Shown: in pieces, positions 9,930 through 20,834 of the stretch | Position numbering within the stretch: position 1 is the stretch's first letter | Layout of the letters: every line of letters starts with the position of its first letter | Source: Isoetes taiwanensis | Lineage: Eukaryota; Streptophyta; Lycopodiopsida; Isoetales; Isoetaceae | Assembly (NCBI GenBank): GCA_021234155.1 | Contig: JAJEKV010000083.1 | Span: 1,517,932 to 1,581,931 of the forward strand | DNA length: 64,000 nt | Direction: 5' to 3' | Program-made: the position numbers and the translations under genes | Notes under the pieces: model-generated | The model's database searches: none | What the model saw: only the letters and a program-made list of their open reading frames with translations | Told to the model about the DNA's origin: nothing

Positions 9930-9935
9930 CAGAAG

Positions 9936-10159
9936 AGCATCTAGAGATAGTGCCTGAAGCTCTTCTTGATCGAGCCTATAAGCAGACTAGAAGGACTCAA
10001 ATGCTGCAATATTTGGTCAAGTGGAAGCACTTGCCAGCTGAGGATGCTACGTGGGTGATGAAGATAGACCTTGACAAGCACTATCCGGACTTCATGAGGG
10101 AATCTCAGGGCCGCACCATTAACGATGTCATCAACCCCGCACCCGGCGGTAAGCTTTGA
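9936..10159 (+). CDS. Chromovirus C-terminal chromodomain
   Basis: Continues the integrase frame after the MITE. LQYLVKWKHLPAEDATW is the hallmark chromodomain strand-turn-strand with its aromatic residues, followed by the acidic helix around DKHYPDFM. Such domains direct chromovirus insertion to methylated histone H3 chromatin. The reading frame ends at 10159. It is notable next to the element's own H3-like gene. Confidence 0.9.
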
Positions 10160-10823
10160 AAGCTTCATTCGGCAGGGATCATGCAGTAGGCATGGGGGTA
10201 GATGCATCGTAAATAAAAGTAGTTACCGATGATGAGATCACCTTGGTGTTCTCTAGGACGTGGTGTATTGTCAGTGTAGGCATGACCGCGGATTGCTTGA
10301 AAAGCATGTACCTGATAGGCCGCGTTCATCTCGACTATAATGGGAATTTGGCCATTCCTTATGCCGCAATGAATTGCGAAACATAGGCATGATAGGTTTC
10401 CCTTGTAGATAGGTTTTTCTTTTTTTCTTATAGGGGGTGGTCCCTTCAACCACAACTTACTTAATTAATATGTATATCTACTGATGTATTGACATGTGCA
10501 GGCCAGTGAGCGGTACGTGACCTGCCCATGTATAGAGGGTTGCTGATGGCCCAAGTTTTTGAGTTTTCATGTTGTTTTCATGAGTGGAATCTTCTTACTG
10601 CGATGTTTGCTATTGAACTTCGGTCCTTGAGACTTCTTTTTGTCATGATCATGTAAAAAGCACCTTGGTGCTTAAACATTTATCTGTTTTTAAACTCTAC
10701 CTCTATTACCTTCGGGAATAAGGAATCACTTTTCTTTTCTTATACATAACTTGTTATCTTTCATTTTCTTAAGATGTGCGTCATTCGTTTAACTAACCCC
10801 AATGCTGAGGGCAGCATTATCTC
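10160..10823 (+). other. Chromovirus 3' untranslated region
   Basis: No coding potential is visible between the chromodomain stop and the polypurine tract. The sequence is of ordinary composition with short pyrimidine runs. It lies where 3' untranslated sequence is expected. Confidence 0.6.
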
Positions 10824-10837
10824 TGGAGGGGGGAGAA
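10824..10837 (+). promoter_or_regulatory. Polypurine tract (plus-strand primer)
   Basis: A purine run (ggaggggggagaa) directly abuts the TGTGACATT start of the LTR. This is the standard position of the plus-strand primer site in LTR retrotransposons. Confidence 0.85.
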
Positions 10838-12472
10838 TGTGACATTCCAATATTTATACGATATCGTATAAATAAATACACTGACATATCACGCAGTAAG
10901 GATATGCCACCATGGGGTATTTTAACCTAGGGGTTGACCTAAAAGGGATTAATATAGCTATGCTAAATTAATAAAAGGTTAATTAAAGGTTCAATACCTA
11001 TAATTAAGGAATAATTATTTAATTAACTTAATTAAGCCAATTAAGTTAATCTAATTAATTAATTAAGAGGAGGACACCTGGCTGAACTCGATTGGCCAGT
11101 AGAAGACTGCTAATTTGGGACAACAAATTGCATCCCTGTCCCAATTTGCCCCAAATCGATCCCAAGGAAAGGAGCTGTTGGGCGCCCAGATTGCTTGAAG
11201 ATGGAGATGCCACATGACAATGGATCTAGCAGGAATTCGGGTTAGTGGATAGATTAGCTCGACATTTCTAGGGCCAGCGCCTCTGTCAGTCCTCTCTGCT
11301 TGTCTTTGATTATGGTTAACCCTTGTTTGATAGTTAGAACTGTTCTTAACTATGGATTATGCTTTGTGATGGATGGATGGATGTATCTTTATTGATGTTA
11401 GTTCTTCCAGAAAGCAGGGATTAAGGGGGGTAGAGACCTATGTGACCTATGTTCATTAGTATGCTCCTAGAAGCTCCCCTAGTACCCAGTAGTGCGGCCT
11501 GTGCACAAGATCCCACCGAGCTGTGGAACCTATGGCATGATTGAAGCACCAGACAAGGGGCCGCAGTGATGAAGTGTGGGGTGGGGTCTGCTGAGCATAA
11601 AAAGCTCACGGGGACTCCTTCAGTGAGCTAGGCCTGATAGCTGGCCAGTGAACCAGGCCGGGTATGGGTCTGACACTCCCTGGGTACAGTGGTGTGATCA
11701 TCCTGTACTTTGAGTAGATTTAGGGGAGTAGGTCAGGTACGGATGCGGGGGTCGCCGATGCGGCACGTATTCTCTAGCTTACCCATGGAATCACTGCGAC
11801 TACGGGAAGGGACACTTCCACGACACGCCTCATCGGATGGGGAGATGTAACTTCGGAGTAGTCCCGAAGGGTGATGCCTTGGGATTGCGTCTGCGGAAGG
11901 CTACAATGGCGCCATAGCTTGATTGACTCATCTACAAAGTGTGCCGCAGGGAGGGGCGGATGGAGTGGACAACCCTAGCCGATGTTCTATGCCCGATAAC
12001 GCCATGCCAAGATTCGGTCTGGCGATCTCTTGAGACCTAGCCGTCAGTTGATCCTCATCCGAGTCAGAGCCGGGGTAGAACCTTGGGTTTGGGGAGTTTT
12101 CCTTAGGACTAGATGCATCTTCTTTGCCTTTAGTACTTGGATGGATGTGCCACCCTTCGTGGTGGTTATTTATGTATGATTTATGATGTATGCTAACGTG
12201 TATTCACACTTCCGTGACTTAGGAGTCCCATTGAAGGCGTGGGCCGAATGACACCTCCGTGTCCTTCACCCGGGCATCTTTCTATGGATGGCCCGAGTTA
12301 GATGGAGGGCCCTGCTCATGGTGAGCTGGTTGCCATGGGAGGGAAAGTCCACAGCATGTGTATATCGTCCCAGGCCGTAGTATATGTTCGAGGGAGGCGT
12401 CTAACGGCTTCTTTGCATCTTGTCTTAGTAAGTTTAATTCTCCCCCATCTTTTCTATCATATCAAAGTCACA
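10838..12472 (+). repeat. Chromovirus 3' LTR, copy 1
   Basis: Starts TGTGACATTCC next to the polypurine tract. The proposed end is gtcaca at 12472, which gives TG...CA boundaries and about 1.63 kb. Blocks shared with copy 2's LTR (43133 onward) include TGACACTCCCTGGGT, a GCGGCC...TGCACAAGA block and GGGGCGGATGGAGTGGAC. Shared blocks end about 430 bp before the proposed right boundary, so that boundary is tentative. No TATA box was securely placed. Confidence 0.75.
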
Positions 12473-12504
12473 CCTAACTTTAATTTTGATTCATGAAATA
12501 TGTT

Positions 12505-13606
12505 TCCCTGAAGGCCTTCGTAATAAATCTGCAAGTTGAAGATCAGTACACTCTAAAGATATAATTTTCTTTTCTACAATATTTCTAATGAAATGCATTT
12601 GCAACTCCACATACTTAGTCCTTTTATATAGTACAGAATTCCTTGTAAGTTGCAACTCATTTTATCACAATTAGAACTGCAGCATTCTCTTGCTTTTTTC
12701 CCAGCTCATTTAATAATCTTCTCAACCATATAGTTTTTTTAATTGCAAGAGCAGTAGCTGCATATAATGCCTCAGTAGTTGACAATGCTATGGTACTTTG
12801 TTCTTTCAAACTTTTCCATGGTATAACAAATGCTTCTAGCAACATAGTATATCCTGACGTTGATTGCTTTATATCAATATTTCCTTCCTAATCAGAGTAT
12901 CTAATATCCCTTCAAATATAAATTCTTAGAATTGTAGATTAAACCATGATATGATGTGCAGTTCCCTTTAAATACCTAATGACACGTGAGGCTACTAGCC
13001 AGTGACCTTTTCTAGGGTTGTCACAAAACCTATGTAACATATTTGTTGCATAAGTAATATCAGGACTAGAAGATTTGCCAAATAGATTAGACAACCAATG
13101 AATTGCCTATAAGGTACTTTTCTTATTTGTTGTATTTCTACTTCTGTTTTAGGGAACATGTCCTTACAAATCTATTGTCCAAGTATAATAGATGTCTTAG
13201 CAATTTTGCAATCCACCATATTAATTTTTCTAAGAAGTTTTTAAGTTCATTAAGATCAACTTGAACCTCTTTTGCAAAATAATCTTGCAACAGCTTAAGC
13301 ATTGCATGTTAATGGCAACAATAATACAATCATCTGCATATAGCACAATGATGCAATAGTTTTCCTATCTACCTACCTACCTATACCTATCTATCTATCC
13401 ATCCTTGTACATGTACAAGTTCCCTTGTGTTGCAAGTTTAATAAATCCTTGTTTTTTGAAATAGTCATCCGTACATTTATACCATTGCTTGAGATTGCTT
13501 GAAGCCATAAACTGCTCTTTTAATTTCCATGGATTATTTTCTTATTTTTCAAATCCAGGAACTTGGGTCATATAGATTTCTTCCTTTAAACTAACATTTA
13601 AAAAAG
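12505..13606 (-). mobile_element. Ty1/copia pol fragment (RT and RNase H), decayed
   Basis: On the minus strand, the high-coordinate end encodes LNVSLKEEIYMTQVPGFEK, the copia RT motif. The low-coordinate end encodes the RNase H end: STTEALYAATALAIKKTIWL, then KYVELQMHFI and LQLADLL. The segment between has many stops. It starts abruptly next to the chromovirus LTR and ends at about 13606, where another repeat begins. A CTAC/CTAT microsatellite lies at about 13366-13404. Confidence 0.8.
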
Positions 13607-13804
13607 TGTAACACACCTCGGGGGTTCTTGGGTAAGAAATTAACATAAGTATTGACCTTAGGATAGAATGGTATATTAAACCATAGGATACAATTGTAGA
13701 TGTCAATTTCATAGGTAGCAAGTGGGGTTCTTTCTCCAAAGATATGGAAGATATTTGAGTAGAAAATATCATAAGATATTGATCCTAGAATAGAGAAGAT
13801 ATGC
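13607..13804. other. Probable extension of repeat copy B
   Basis: The copia similarity ends at about 13606 and TGTAACACACCTCGGGGG begins, a possible repeat boundary. Copy A is cut by the window, so it cannot be checked whether this stretch belongs to the repeat. No gene seen. Confidence 0.3.
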
Positions 13805-15195
13805 TGGAGATCATGGATTTTTAACTAGATTTAATATCTAGACATATTCTAATTTTAGAAAGGGCAAATACGATAAAAAGGGACCACTTCAAAAGAATGG
13901 AGCGATCTCCACCTTTTTGGAAAGCTCTCGGCGTCTAGTTTCAGAATTGAGGTGGCACCTCTTTAGGTTAGGGAGATATTGCAGAAAAGGTGGGCATGAG
14001 GCAAAATAAGACTGCACATGGAAGATTCTTTGGTGGGTATCCGGAGCCAGATCATTGGAGTTTTTGTTAGTTTGGAGCCATCTTTTTCTTTGCTTGATCA
14101 TTTGTTGAAAAGCATGCATGTTCGCATTGATATTTCCGTTGTGCATGTTTATTTTATGATTGCATTTGCGAATATAATGATAAGATAAGATAAGATAAGA
14201 TAAGATAAGATAAGATAAGATAAGATGGCTTTTAACGTCCATGAGAACCGAAACGGATTATGGGACGAGTACATAACACAAGGCAGAAGCCCGAATGAAA
14301 CCTAGGCGCTAAGCCCCATCTCCAAACATAAAAAATAACAGATGATATAAAGAAGTATGTACCCTAAAGATGGCTGCCATGTTGTAGGACGTATAATTTG
14401 TCTTGGGATGCAAAAAAATATATTACAAGATGGTGTGGTCGGTCCCATCTCTGTGCACCCACTCGTCATGCTGTGAAAGTGTCTAGTCTTCTTATGTGCA
14501 TCATGTCTGTGAAGAGATCTGCTATTGTCTATGTGTCAGAACAAGAAATTGATTTCTGAACCCCCAGTATATGTATATTCAGTCCTCAGTCTTTCTCCTC
14601 TTTGTCATCTTCCTGGCACTGGGGGTTCATATTGAAGTAATATGGCACATTCTCCTTGGTCTGAACTGCAGCATCCGTGCATGGGGCCTTAGGTGGAGTT
14701 TGCGTGACAGTGTTGGAGTCAGTGTATGGATGGCTGCATCGGTATATAGGGCCTCTGTAATGGTAAAAGATGGTATTGATCTGAGGTACAATCTTTCCAC
14801 ACTTGCAGAATAAAGCAGAACAATGCCTAGACCATCAATTTCTCTTCCAATAGAAATTTGGTTAAAATTCGATCATTATGCATTCTAAATTACTGAGCAC
14901 AATGTCCTTGTGGGGGGGGGGGAGGGGGGAAGAGGGGTAGGCTGTGAGAGGACATCTTTGCGATGGGGTAACCAACTAATCACGAAAAGATCGAGCCGCG
15001 TCGGACATAGAGCCAAAATTATCGAACCATAAGGCTCATACAGGGTCTCGGCAAAGTATCTTCATTTTGAAGTTCCCCATTTTGATTCTGGATCTTGGAG
15101 CAGGACTTGTTCTGAGTATATCTCATCATAGGGGCACATGAAGAGATGTAAATAAAGAAAGTAATATGAGAAGAATGGAAAAGACTGATTGCGGT
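13805..15195. repeat. 1.4-kb direct repeat, copy B
   Basis: Same orientation and nearly the same sequence as 1-1436, with a shorter GATAA tract at 14177-14225. The poly-G run near 14911 differs in length from its partner near 1160. Similarity ends after gattgcggt, beyond which the two copies differ completely. No convincing coding sequence. Confidence 0.8.
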
Positions 15196-16384
15196 CGAGA
15201 GTAAGACCAATCTGCTTACTTCGTGTCCGTTCTAGATAGTGGCAAGCATACAAGCTTATGGCGAGATCAGTTCATGGGAAGGCAACAAACTAGAATTAGA
15301 TACCTTGGAGGTAAGATGCCTTTTATATGCTCCTAGACTGCTCTTATGTGTGATACTGGGATGGATTTTCTGCTACCGATTTCTTTGTGTGTTAGTCTTT
15401 GCAGAATTGATGCCATAGGGTCAATCTTTGAAGGGTTGTTGCCAAAAAAGATTTGATGCTACAAGGTTAGTGCCACAAGGTTGATCTTTGCGAGGGTTTT
15501 GCTACCAAATCGGATTGGATGCTACATGACTCGTGCCATATGGTCGATCTTTGCGAGAGGTTGGGATCCGATGTTCGAGGGAGTTCTTTGGCGAGGCGGT
15601 TGGGCATGAGGGCGGTAAACACTAAGGGCAGTGGGCAAAACGCATCTATATGGAAGAACCTGCCCCCAAAGGGCTGGATGTAGAGTAACTGCTTACCAGG
15701 GATCAATATGTGAACATATAATTGCGTCTGAAACGATATACGTGTGGATTTGGATAAGGAATTGATCATCCCTGAATCACAATAAATGATAAGAAGATGT
15801 TCTTTATGTGAGTAATAGTTGTGTGATTGTCGTTTGCGTGACTAACGATTCGCCTCAAGTTAAGGTAATGGTTTACCCACTTAGTCCTCTCCACGAATAA
15901 TCCCACATTTCTCTTATTTTTCTTATAGAGAGAGTTGATAGCTAAGTGAGTTTTATGCAATGGGAAGCATGGGATAATAGTGGAGATGCCAAGAAATAGA
16001 TTTTCTTTAGAGTATGATTAGTTGGAAACTCGGATTTTGAGTGTTTAAGACCATTCTATTGATGTTCCAATATAATAAATATTTCTTATTGAATTTCCAT
16101 TATTACTCTTTATTTAATTTTCAAGCATTAAATGCCCTATGAGCGTTCCATTTTGTATCAAGTTAGAGTGATCATTAACCATTGTTTTTATTGGGTCAGA
16201 GAAATTAATTTGTCCGAGTTATTGGAAACTAAGAAGGAAGAAATTTTTTGGTGGAGTTATCCAGGCCATGGTCTAGGGGGAAGGGAGAGTTTAAAATAAA
16301 AAATTTACCTCCTAAGCCTAGTACCTGAACTTGGAGTTCCCCATATTAGGAATAGTCCAAGTTAATCTTAAACATTATGGTAAG
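15196..16384. other. Unassigned sequence with degenerate 65-bp repeats
   Basis: About 15409-15590 holds three degenerate copies of a unit beginning tgccatagggtcaatctttg (near 15411, 15470 and 15535). The remainder is AT-rich without recognisable genes, motifs or RNA genes. Confidence 0.5.
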
Positions 16385-17640
16385 GTTTTTTTTGAAGAAC
16401 GTCAAACTTTATTCCACATTCCAAAGGAGTGCATGTATAATTGCAAATAAAGGAATAAATCAAGCATTTCTTCTCAGGAGCAAGCTAAGAACATAGATAT
16501 GACTTCATTAATCTATTTTGTACTCGTGAAGAACTTGGTCAGTGCTAATTGTGAAGCCTTTGAAGATACATCACCGCCGGCTTTTCGAAATAGACCACAA
16601 CAACCAACTTGAAGCTAGACAGAAAGCATGCTACTACAACCTGTTCCAAGTGGAAGGATACATAGCAAGAAGCACATGCTGACTAATCAAGGCCGCATGG
16701 AAGAGAAATAGCAATCACGACCAAACTAGTCGAACTTGATCGCATAGAAAAAAACAGTGCTCGAGAGTCTCAAGTTGGTGCTTACACAATGGGCAAAGTT
16801 CTGAAATATGGAGAGCAAACTTATGGACCAGTACATTAACCTGCAAATAGCAATGAGGAATCTGCCACGACAAGACAAAAACTTTGGGATGAAGAAATTT
16901 ATTCCAAGCCCAACATTCGCTTCCACTGAGGAGGGGGAAGACGAAGTTGTTAACCAGCCCGAGGGGGGAGGATGTCAATGCCGATCAAATTCTAATATAA
17001 AGAATGCACAAGATATTGTGCAGCAACAACTTGAGGACCAATCCAAATAGGTGCATCACCTTGTTGGAAAGGAGTGGCTGGCAGAATATCAACCACCTTT
17101 TGTTAAATAGCATTGTCCCATTGAGATTGCATGAACTTAGTATGAAAAATGTCCCAAGGTAACAAGTGATTAGCCTCATACCAAGCATCAACCATGAAAA
17201 TGCCAACAAGCCTCTAATATCGCTGAGTCAATGGATGTATAGTAGCATATAGAGGCATATGATTATGCAGAGGAGTCTACCAACATGGAGCGCTTAACTG
17301 TGTGCAAGCATCAGGATTAATCTGAAACAATGCTTGAACTATTTCCCAAAATCAAGTAGGACCTTTAAGGAAGGGGAAGGATTAGGATATTAGCAAAACT
17401 GATAAAAGAGACTCCAAGGAAGAACCACCCTAACTGTTGGTTTTCCCAAAGAAATATGATGTGTAAGTGTTTGCGCAACCAACCTTCATCTTAGGCGAAT
17501 GAACCATGCCAGCCAGATAGTGACAAATAAACTTAGAGATCATAATTTTACTATGCAAATGAAAGTGAATCATATCTAGCCCACCAGCAAATCTTGGTTT
17601 GATACATGTGGACCAAACAACCTTCACAACCACACTTGTC
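16385..17640 (-). mobile_element. L1-type LINE, 3' half of ORF2 and 3' end, decayed
   Basis: Read on the minus strand, 17633-17430 encodes a W(S)TCIKPRFAGGLD motif, typical of plant LINE ORF2 downstream of the RT. 16978-16715 encodes the zinc-binding RT-associated domain ending ELCPLCKHQLETLEHCFFLC. The element ends at a run of T on the + strand near 16385, next to a word whose complement reads AATAAAGTTTGACGTTCTTC. That word recurs at the end of the + strand LINE at 43085. Many stops; 5' truncated. Confidence 0.8.
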
Positions 17641-18939
17641 TAAGTACCAGCCCAAATGAAATTACAAACAATTGCTACAACCTCCTAAAATTTTGATTGA
17701 GGCAAGCACTGCAAATGCCATATAAATATGAGTGGTGCTGAGAACATGCTTAGCAATTGTTATTCCCTGCCAATTGCTAGTAATGTGAAGAATGTGAATA
17801 TCCTCAAGATATTTGAATTATGCTAGATAATGAAGCTTCACAATTATTCTTGGTGATGAAGTTGTTCAGCTAAACATTTGAGTTAAGGAATCCTTTAAGC
17901 TTTTTGGATGTTACTTGAATTGAAGAATTGACTTTTATTAAGAAAGAGCATAGCAAGTCCATTACTGCCTAGAATTGAAAAACCCCGTCCCGAAAGGTTT
18001 TCAAGGGAAAAATCTTAACAGTAATAGACTTGCTGTTACTGCAGGTAGATGCAAGAGCATATGTAGCGGTTGATTAGATGATCAATTCAGCATATCGTGC
18101 TCGAATAGTCGCAAATGCTGGCCAAATCTAAAGAGTGTGGCATTTATCTTCAATAGCTCCCATCTGATAACATTGACATACTCAGTTTTCAAGCTCCTCA
18201 CAACCCCATCTGCTTGTTTCAATTTTGAGATGATGTGCATCAATGAATGGGCACGATTGTTCTACATTTCTTCATGGACAAAGGTGAGTAAGTCTATCCT
18301 CTCGTTCAAGAGAGAAGGAGGAGACTTTACCTCATAAGACATTGCAATTTGAAGAAAAAGAAGCAATTTTTACCTCATTCCACATGGGCAGTATCCTTGG
18401 AGATATGGTGCACTACACAAAATAAGAGGATTTAGTTCTAAGTTTTGCTTTACGATAGATTGTGAAGCCCTACACATGGGGCAGGTAGAACGGGAATGGA
18501 ACTATATGTCTATGCATTCAATGTGGGCCACAGGCAAGCAACAGGGGCCCTGTTTCCCTAACTTCAAATTCGGAAAGACAAAACTGCACACTCTAGATGC
18601 ACATCAGACTCACCATATGTGAATCCTAGCAAGGAATCAAGTATGCGCGAATCCAAGCCTTTATTTTTAGCCATGGGTATCTGAATGTAAGTGTCATGCA
18701 ATTCTAATTGCATTATTTGTTGTTGAATCTCCCTTAGATTCACTTTTGTTTATGGTTCACTTTTTCATTGGCAATTTAGGACCCTTAGAACATGAAAGAT
18801 TCCTTGAAATCTTCCACATCTAAGACCGTCATATTTTTTTTTCTGTAAAAATGGCGATGCAAGCCAATGGCTTAATCGCCTAAAACCACTGGGCATGCGC
18901 TTCGAAAACCTCCCCTGCAAAACAAGGTATTCCAAAACT
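17641..18939. other. Unassigned AT-rich sequence with a repeated GC-rich stem motif
   Basis: 17976-18025 contains aaaccccgtcccgaaagg followed by its partial complement, matching 33981-34035 near the end of the GC-rich LINE. This may be the 3' terminus of a related element. No gene is supported in the rest. Confidence 0.4.
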
Positions 18940-19165
18940 TGTCCTGCCTTCGATGGAAGGATGACCCCGAAGTCCATGCCACAATGGCCTCATCAGGCCC
19001 CTCATCGAGCACATATGATGGAAGGACGATTCAATCTGACCTCCGATGGAGAAGTCCAACCTCTGATAGAGAAATCCGACCTTCAATGGACAAGTCCAGC
19101 CGGCCCTGCATCTGATGGAAGGACAATTCAATCCAACCTCTACAATGAATGATTCAATCCGACCT
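18940..19165. repeat. Degenerate short tandem repeats
   Basis: Repeated variants of gatggaaggacgattcaatc, tgacctc and gaagtccaacctc recur at irregular 25-40 bp spacing. The open frames here come from the repeat and are not evidence of a gene. Confidence 0.45.
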
Positions 19166-19989
19166 GAATCACCTTCAATCTAGCTTGATTTCGACCTTAA
19201 TAAGTTTGAAATGGTTAATTTTTCTTGTATCAATAAATCATGTATGGTCCACAAGAATAAGCAATAAAACATCCACAAGAATGGGCAGTAGCACATCCAC
19301 AACAACTGGCATGACAATCACCTCTGCGAGGTCATGTCCACAGTTCGCCACTTTCTATTTCTACCCAGAAAAACTCTTCTCCTTCAACCATTAAGACAAC
19401 CCCCAAAAAAAAAAAAAAAAAACTCAAGAATCAAGCTCCTCTAAATTTAACAATAAGCTGCTCAAATGTGGCATTTATACCACCTCAAATAGAATCATGC
19501 ATGAAAACCTTATTCCAAACCTTTGCGTGAGAACCCTCCCACAATACGAAGAGGATTATGCAAACTTTATTATAATACCCTTATACAAGCTCATAATTTA
19601 TTTTCAGTGCAGGTTTTGAATCATATGTGCAAGCTAAAGTCAAAAAAATTGTTGGCAGAAGCTACAAGTCGAGAGGTGAAAATGGATAATAGAATATATA
19701 GGTTTGTGGCTTTTGTAATACTCCCCCATTAAGTGCTTGGTTCGTATTTGGATACTTTAAAAAAATGTTCTTTTAATCTTAGTCGGTAGAAGAGATTCTA
19801 AAAGAGGAGCTATTTGGATTGTAGGATAGGTACCCCACTTTGGTAGGTAAGATGGTCAAGTCTTAAATTCATACTAGACTAAGATCTCGGTTTCAATGCT
19901 CCACCGGGCCAAAAAAAACCAAGATTTTGAGCCATCAACGAATGCATTTCCATTTCTGGTACAGTATGAGATGCAGAATTGCTTTAAAG

Positions 19990-20160
19990 GGTTTTCTTGG
20001 CAGGGGAATGTTGTATAGGGGAAGGGAAGCAGGAGGTCCCTTTTCAAAAAATTGGCAGGGGACCCGCAACATTCCAAAAAATTGGCAGGGGACACGTCGC
20101 GGGTCTCCTGCCAATTTTTTGGAAGGGGAGCCCTTACTTCCCTTCCCCTACAATATAGAA
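19990..20160. repeat. Foldback (palindromic) element
   Basis: The left arm contains gtataggggaagggaag and ccaaaaaattggcagggg. The right arm contains their complements (cctgccaattttttgg and cttcccttcccctac) within about 150 bp. An extra copy of the inner arm repeats in direct orientation. No coding capacity. Confidence 0.7.
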
Positions 20161-20404
20161 GTTGGGGAATCGAGTCTTGAAGCATCATTGCAACACCTGT
20201 TCTTGGACAAACTATCTCTGTTGCAACAAGTTTTGCGATAGGATCTGGCAAGAGGCCCTGCTCAAAAATTTTTGCAACAAGATCCTGCAAGAACAGAAGC
20301 TCTCTGCAGCCAAACCCCAAGCTTTTAGCTCAAATGAGCCTTTTCTTCCGGCGGGGACGTAAAACAGGCTTGTTTACAATATAGTTTCCCTTTGGCATCA
20401 TCCC

Positions 20405-20660
20405 AGCTCTACAAGAAGCTCTGGAATCTACAAGAAATCTGGCTCTACAAGAAGATCCGAAAGCTCTACAAGAAGTGAAGCTCTATTGAAAACTCAACAA
20501 GGCCGATCGCGGTGGTGGTTTAGTGGTAAGGCCTTGGGTTGGGATGCCCCCCACCAGGGTTCAAAACCCACTAGCTACTATCGGGTGGGAGACGTGGGTG
20601 GGTGGATGGGTGGATCTAAAAGCTCTACAAGAAGCTTTGTAGAAAGCTCTGACAAGAAGC
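20405..20660. repeat. Array of agctctacaagaag units
   Basis: Imperfect units of about 15-20 bp (agctctacaagaagctct and variants) occur on both sides of a tRNA-like insert at about 20505-20615. The array therefore pre-dates the insertion. Confidence 0.6.
20505..20615 (+). mobile_element. tRNA-derived SINE-like insertion
   Basis: Contains a pol III A-box-like word (tggtttagtggtaagg) and, about 40 bp later, a B-box-like word (gggttcaaaaccc) inside a T-arm-like hairpin. A GGTGGG-rich tail follows. It is not an intact tRNA gene because the acceptor stem does not close. It sits inside a pre-existing repeat array. Confidence 0.45.
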
Positions 20661-20666
20661 TCTACA

Positions 20667-20834
20667 GCCGTTTACCTTACCGGCAATTTACCCTAAAATT
20701 TACCTGCTGTGCGGAATGGGTGCCCCGATTTCCATTCCGCATTATTGGCATGCCGTTTACCTTACCGGCTATTTACCCTAAAATTTACCTGCTGTGCAGA
20801 ATGGGTGCCCCGATTTCCATTCCACATAAGCGGA
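20667..20834. repeat. 84-bp tandem duplication
   Basis: Two near-identical units each begin gccgtttaccttaccggc and end in gatttccattccgc or its variant, joined head to tail. No gene is supported. Confidence 0.8.
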
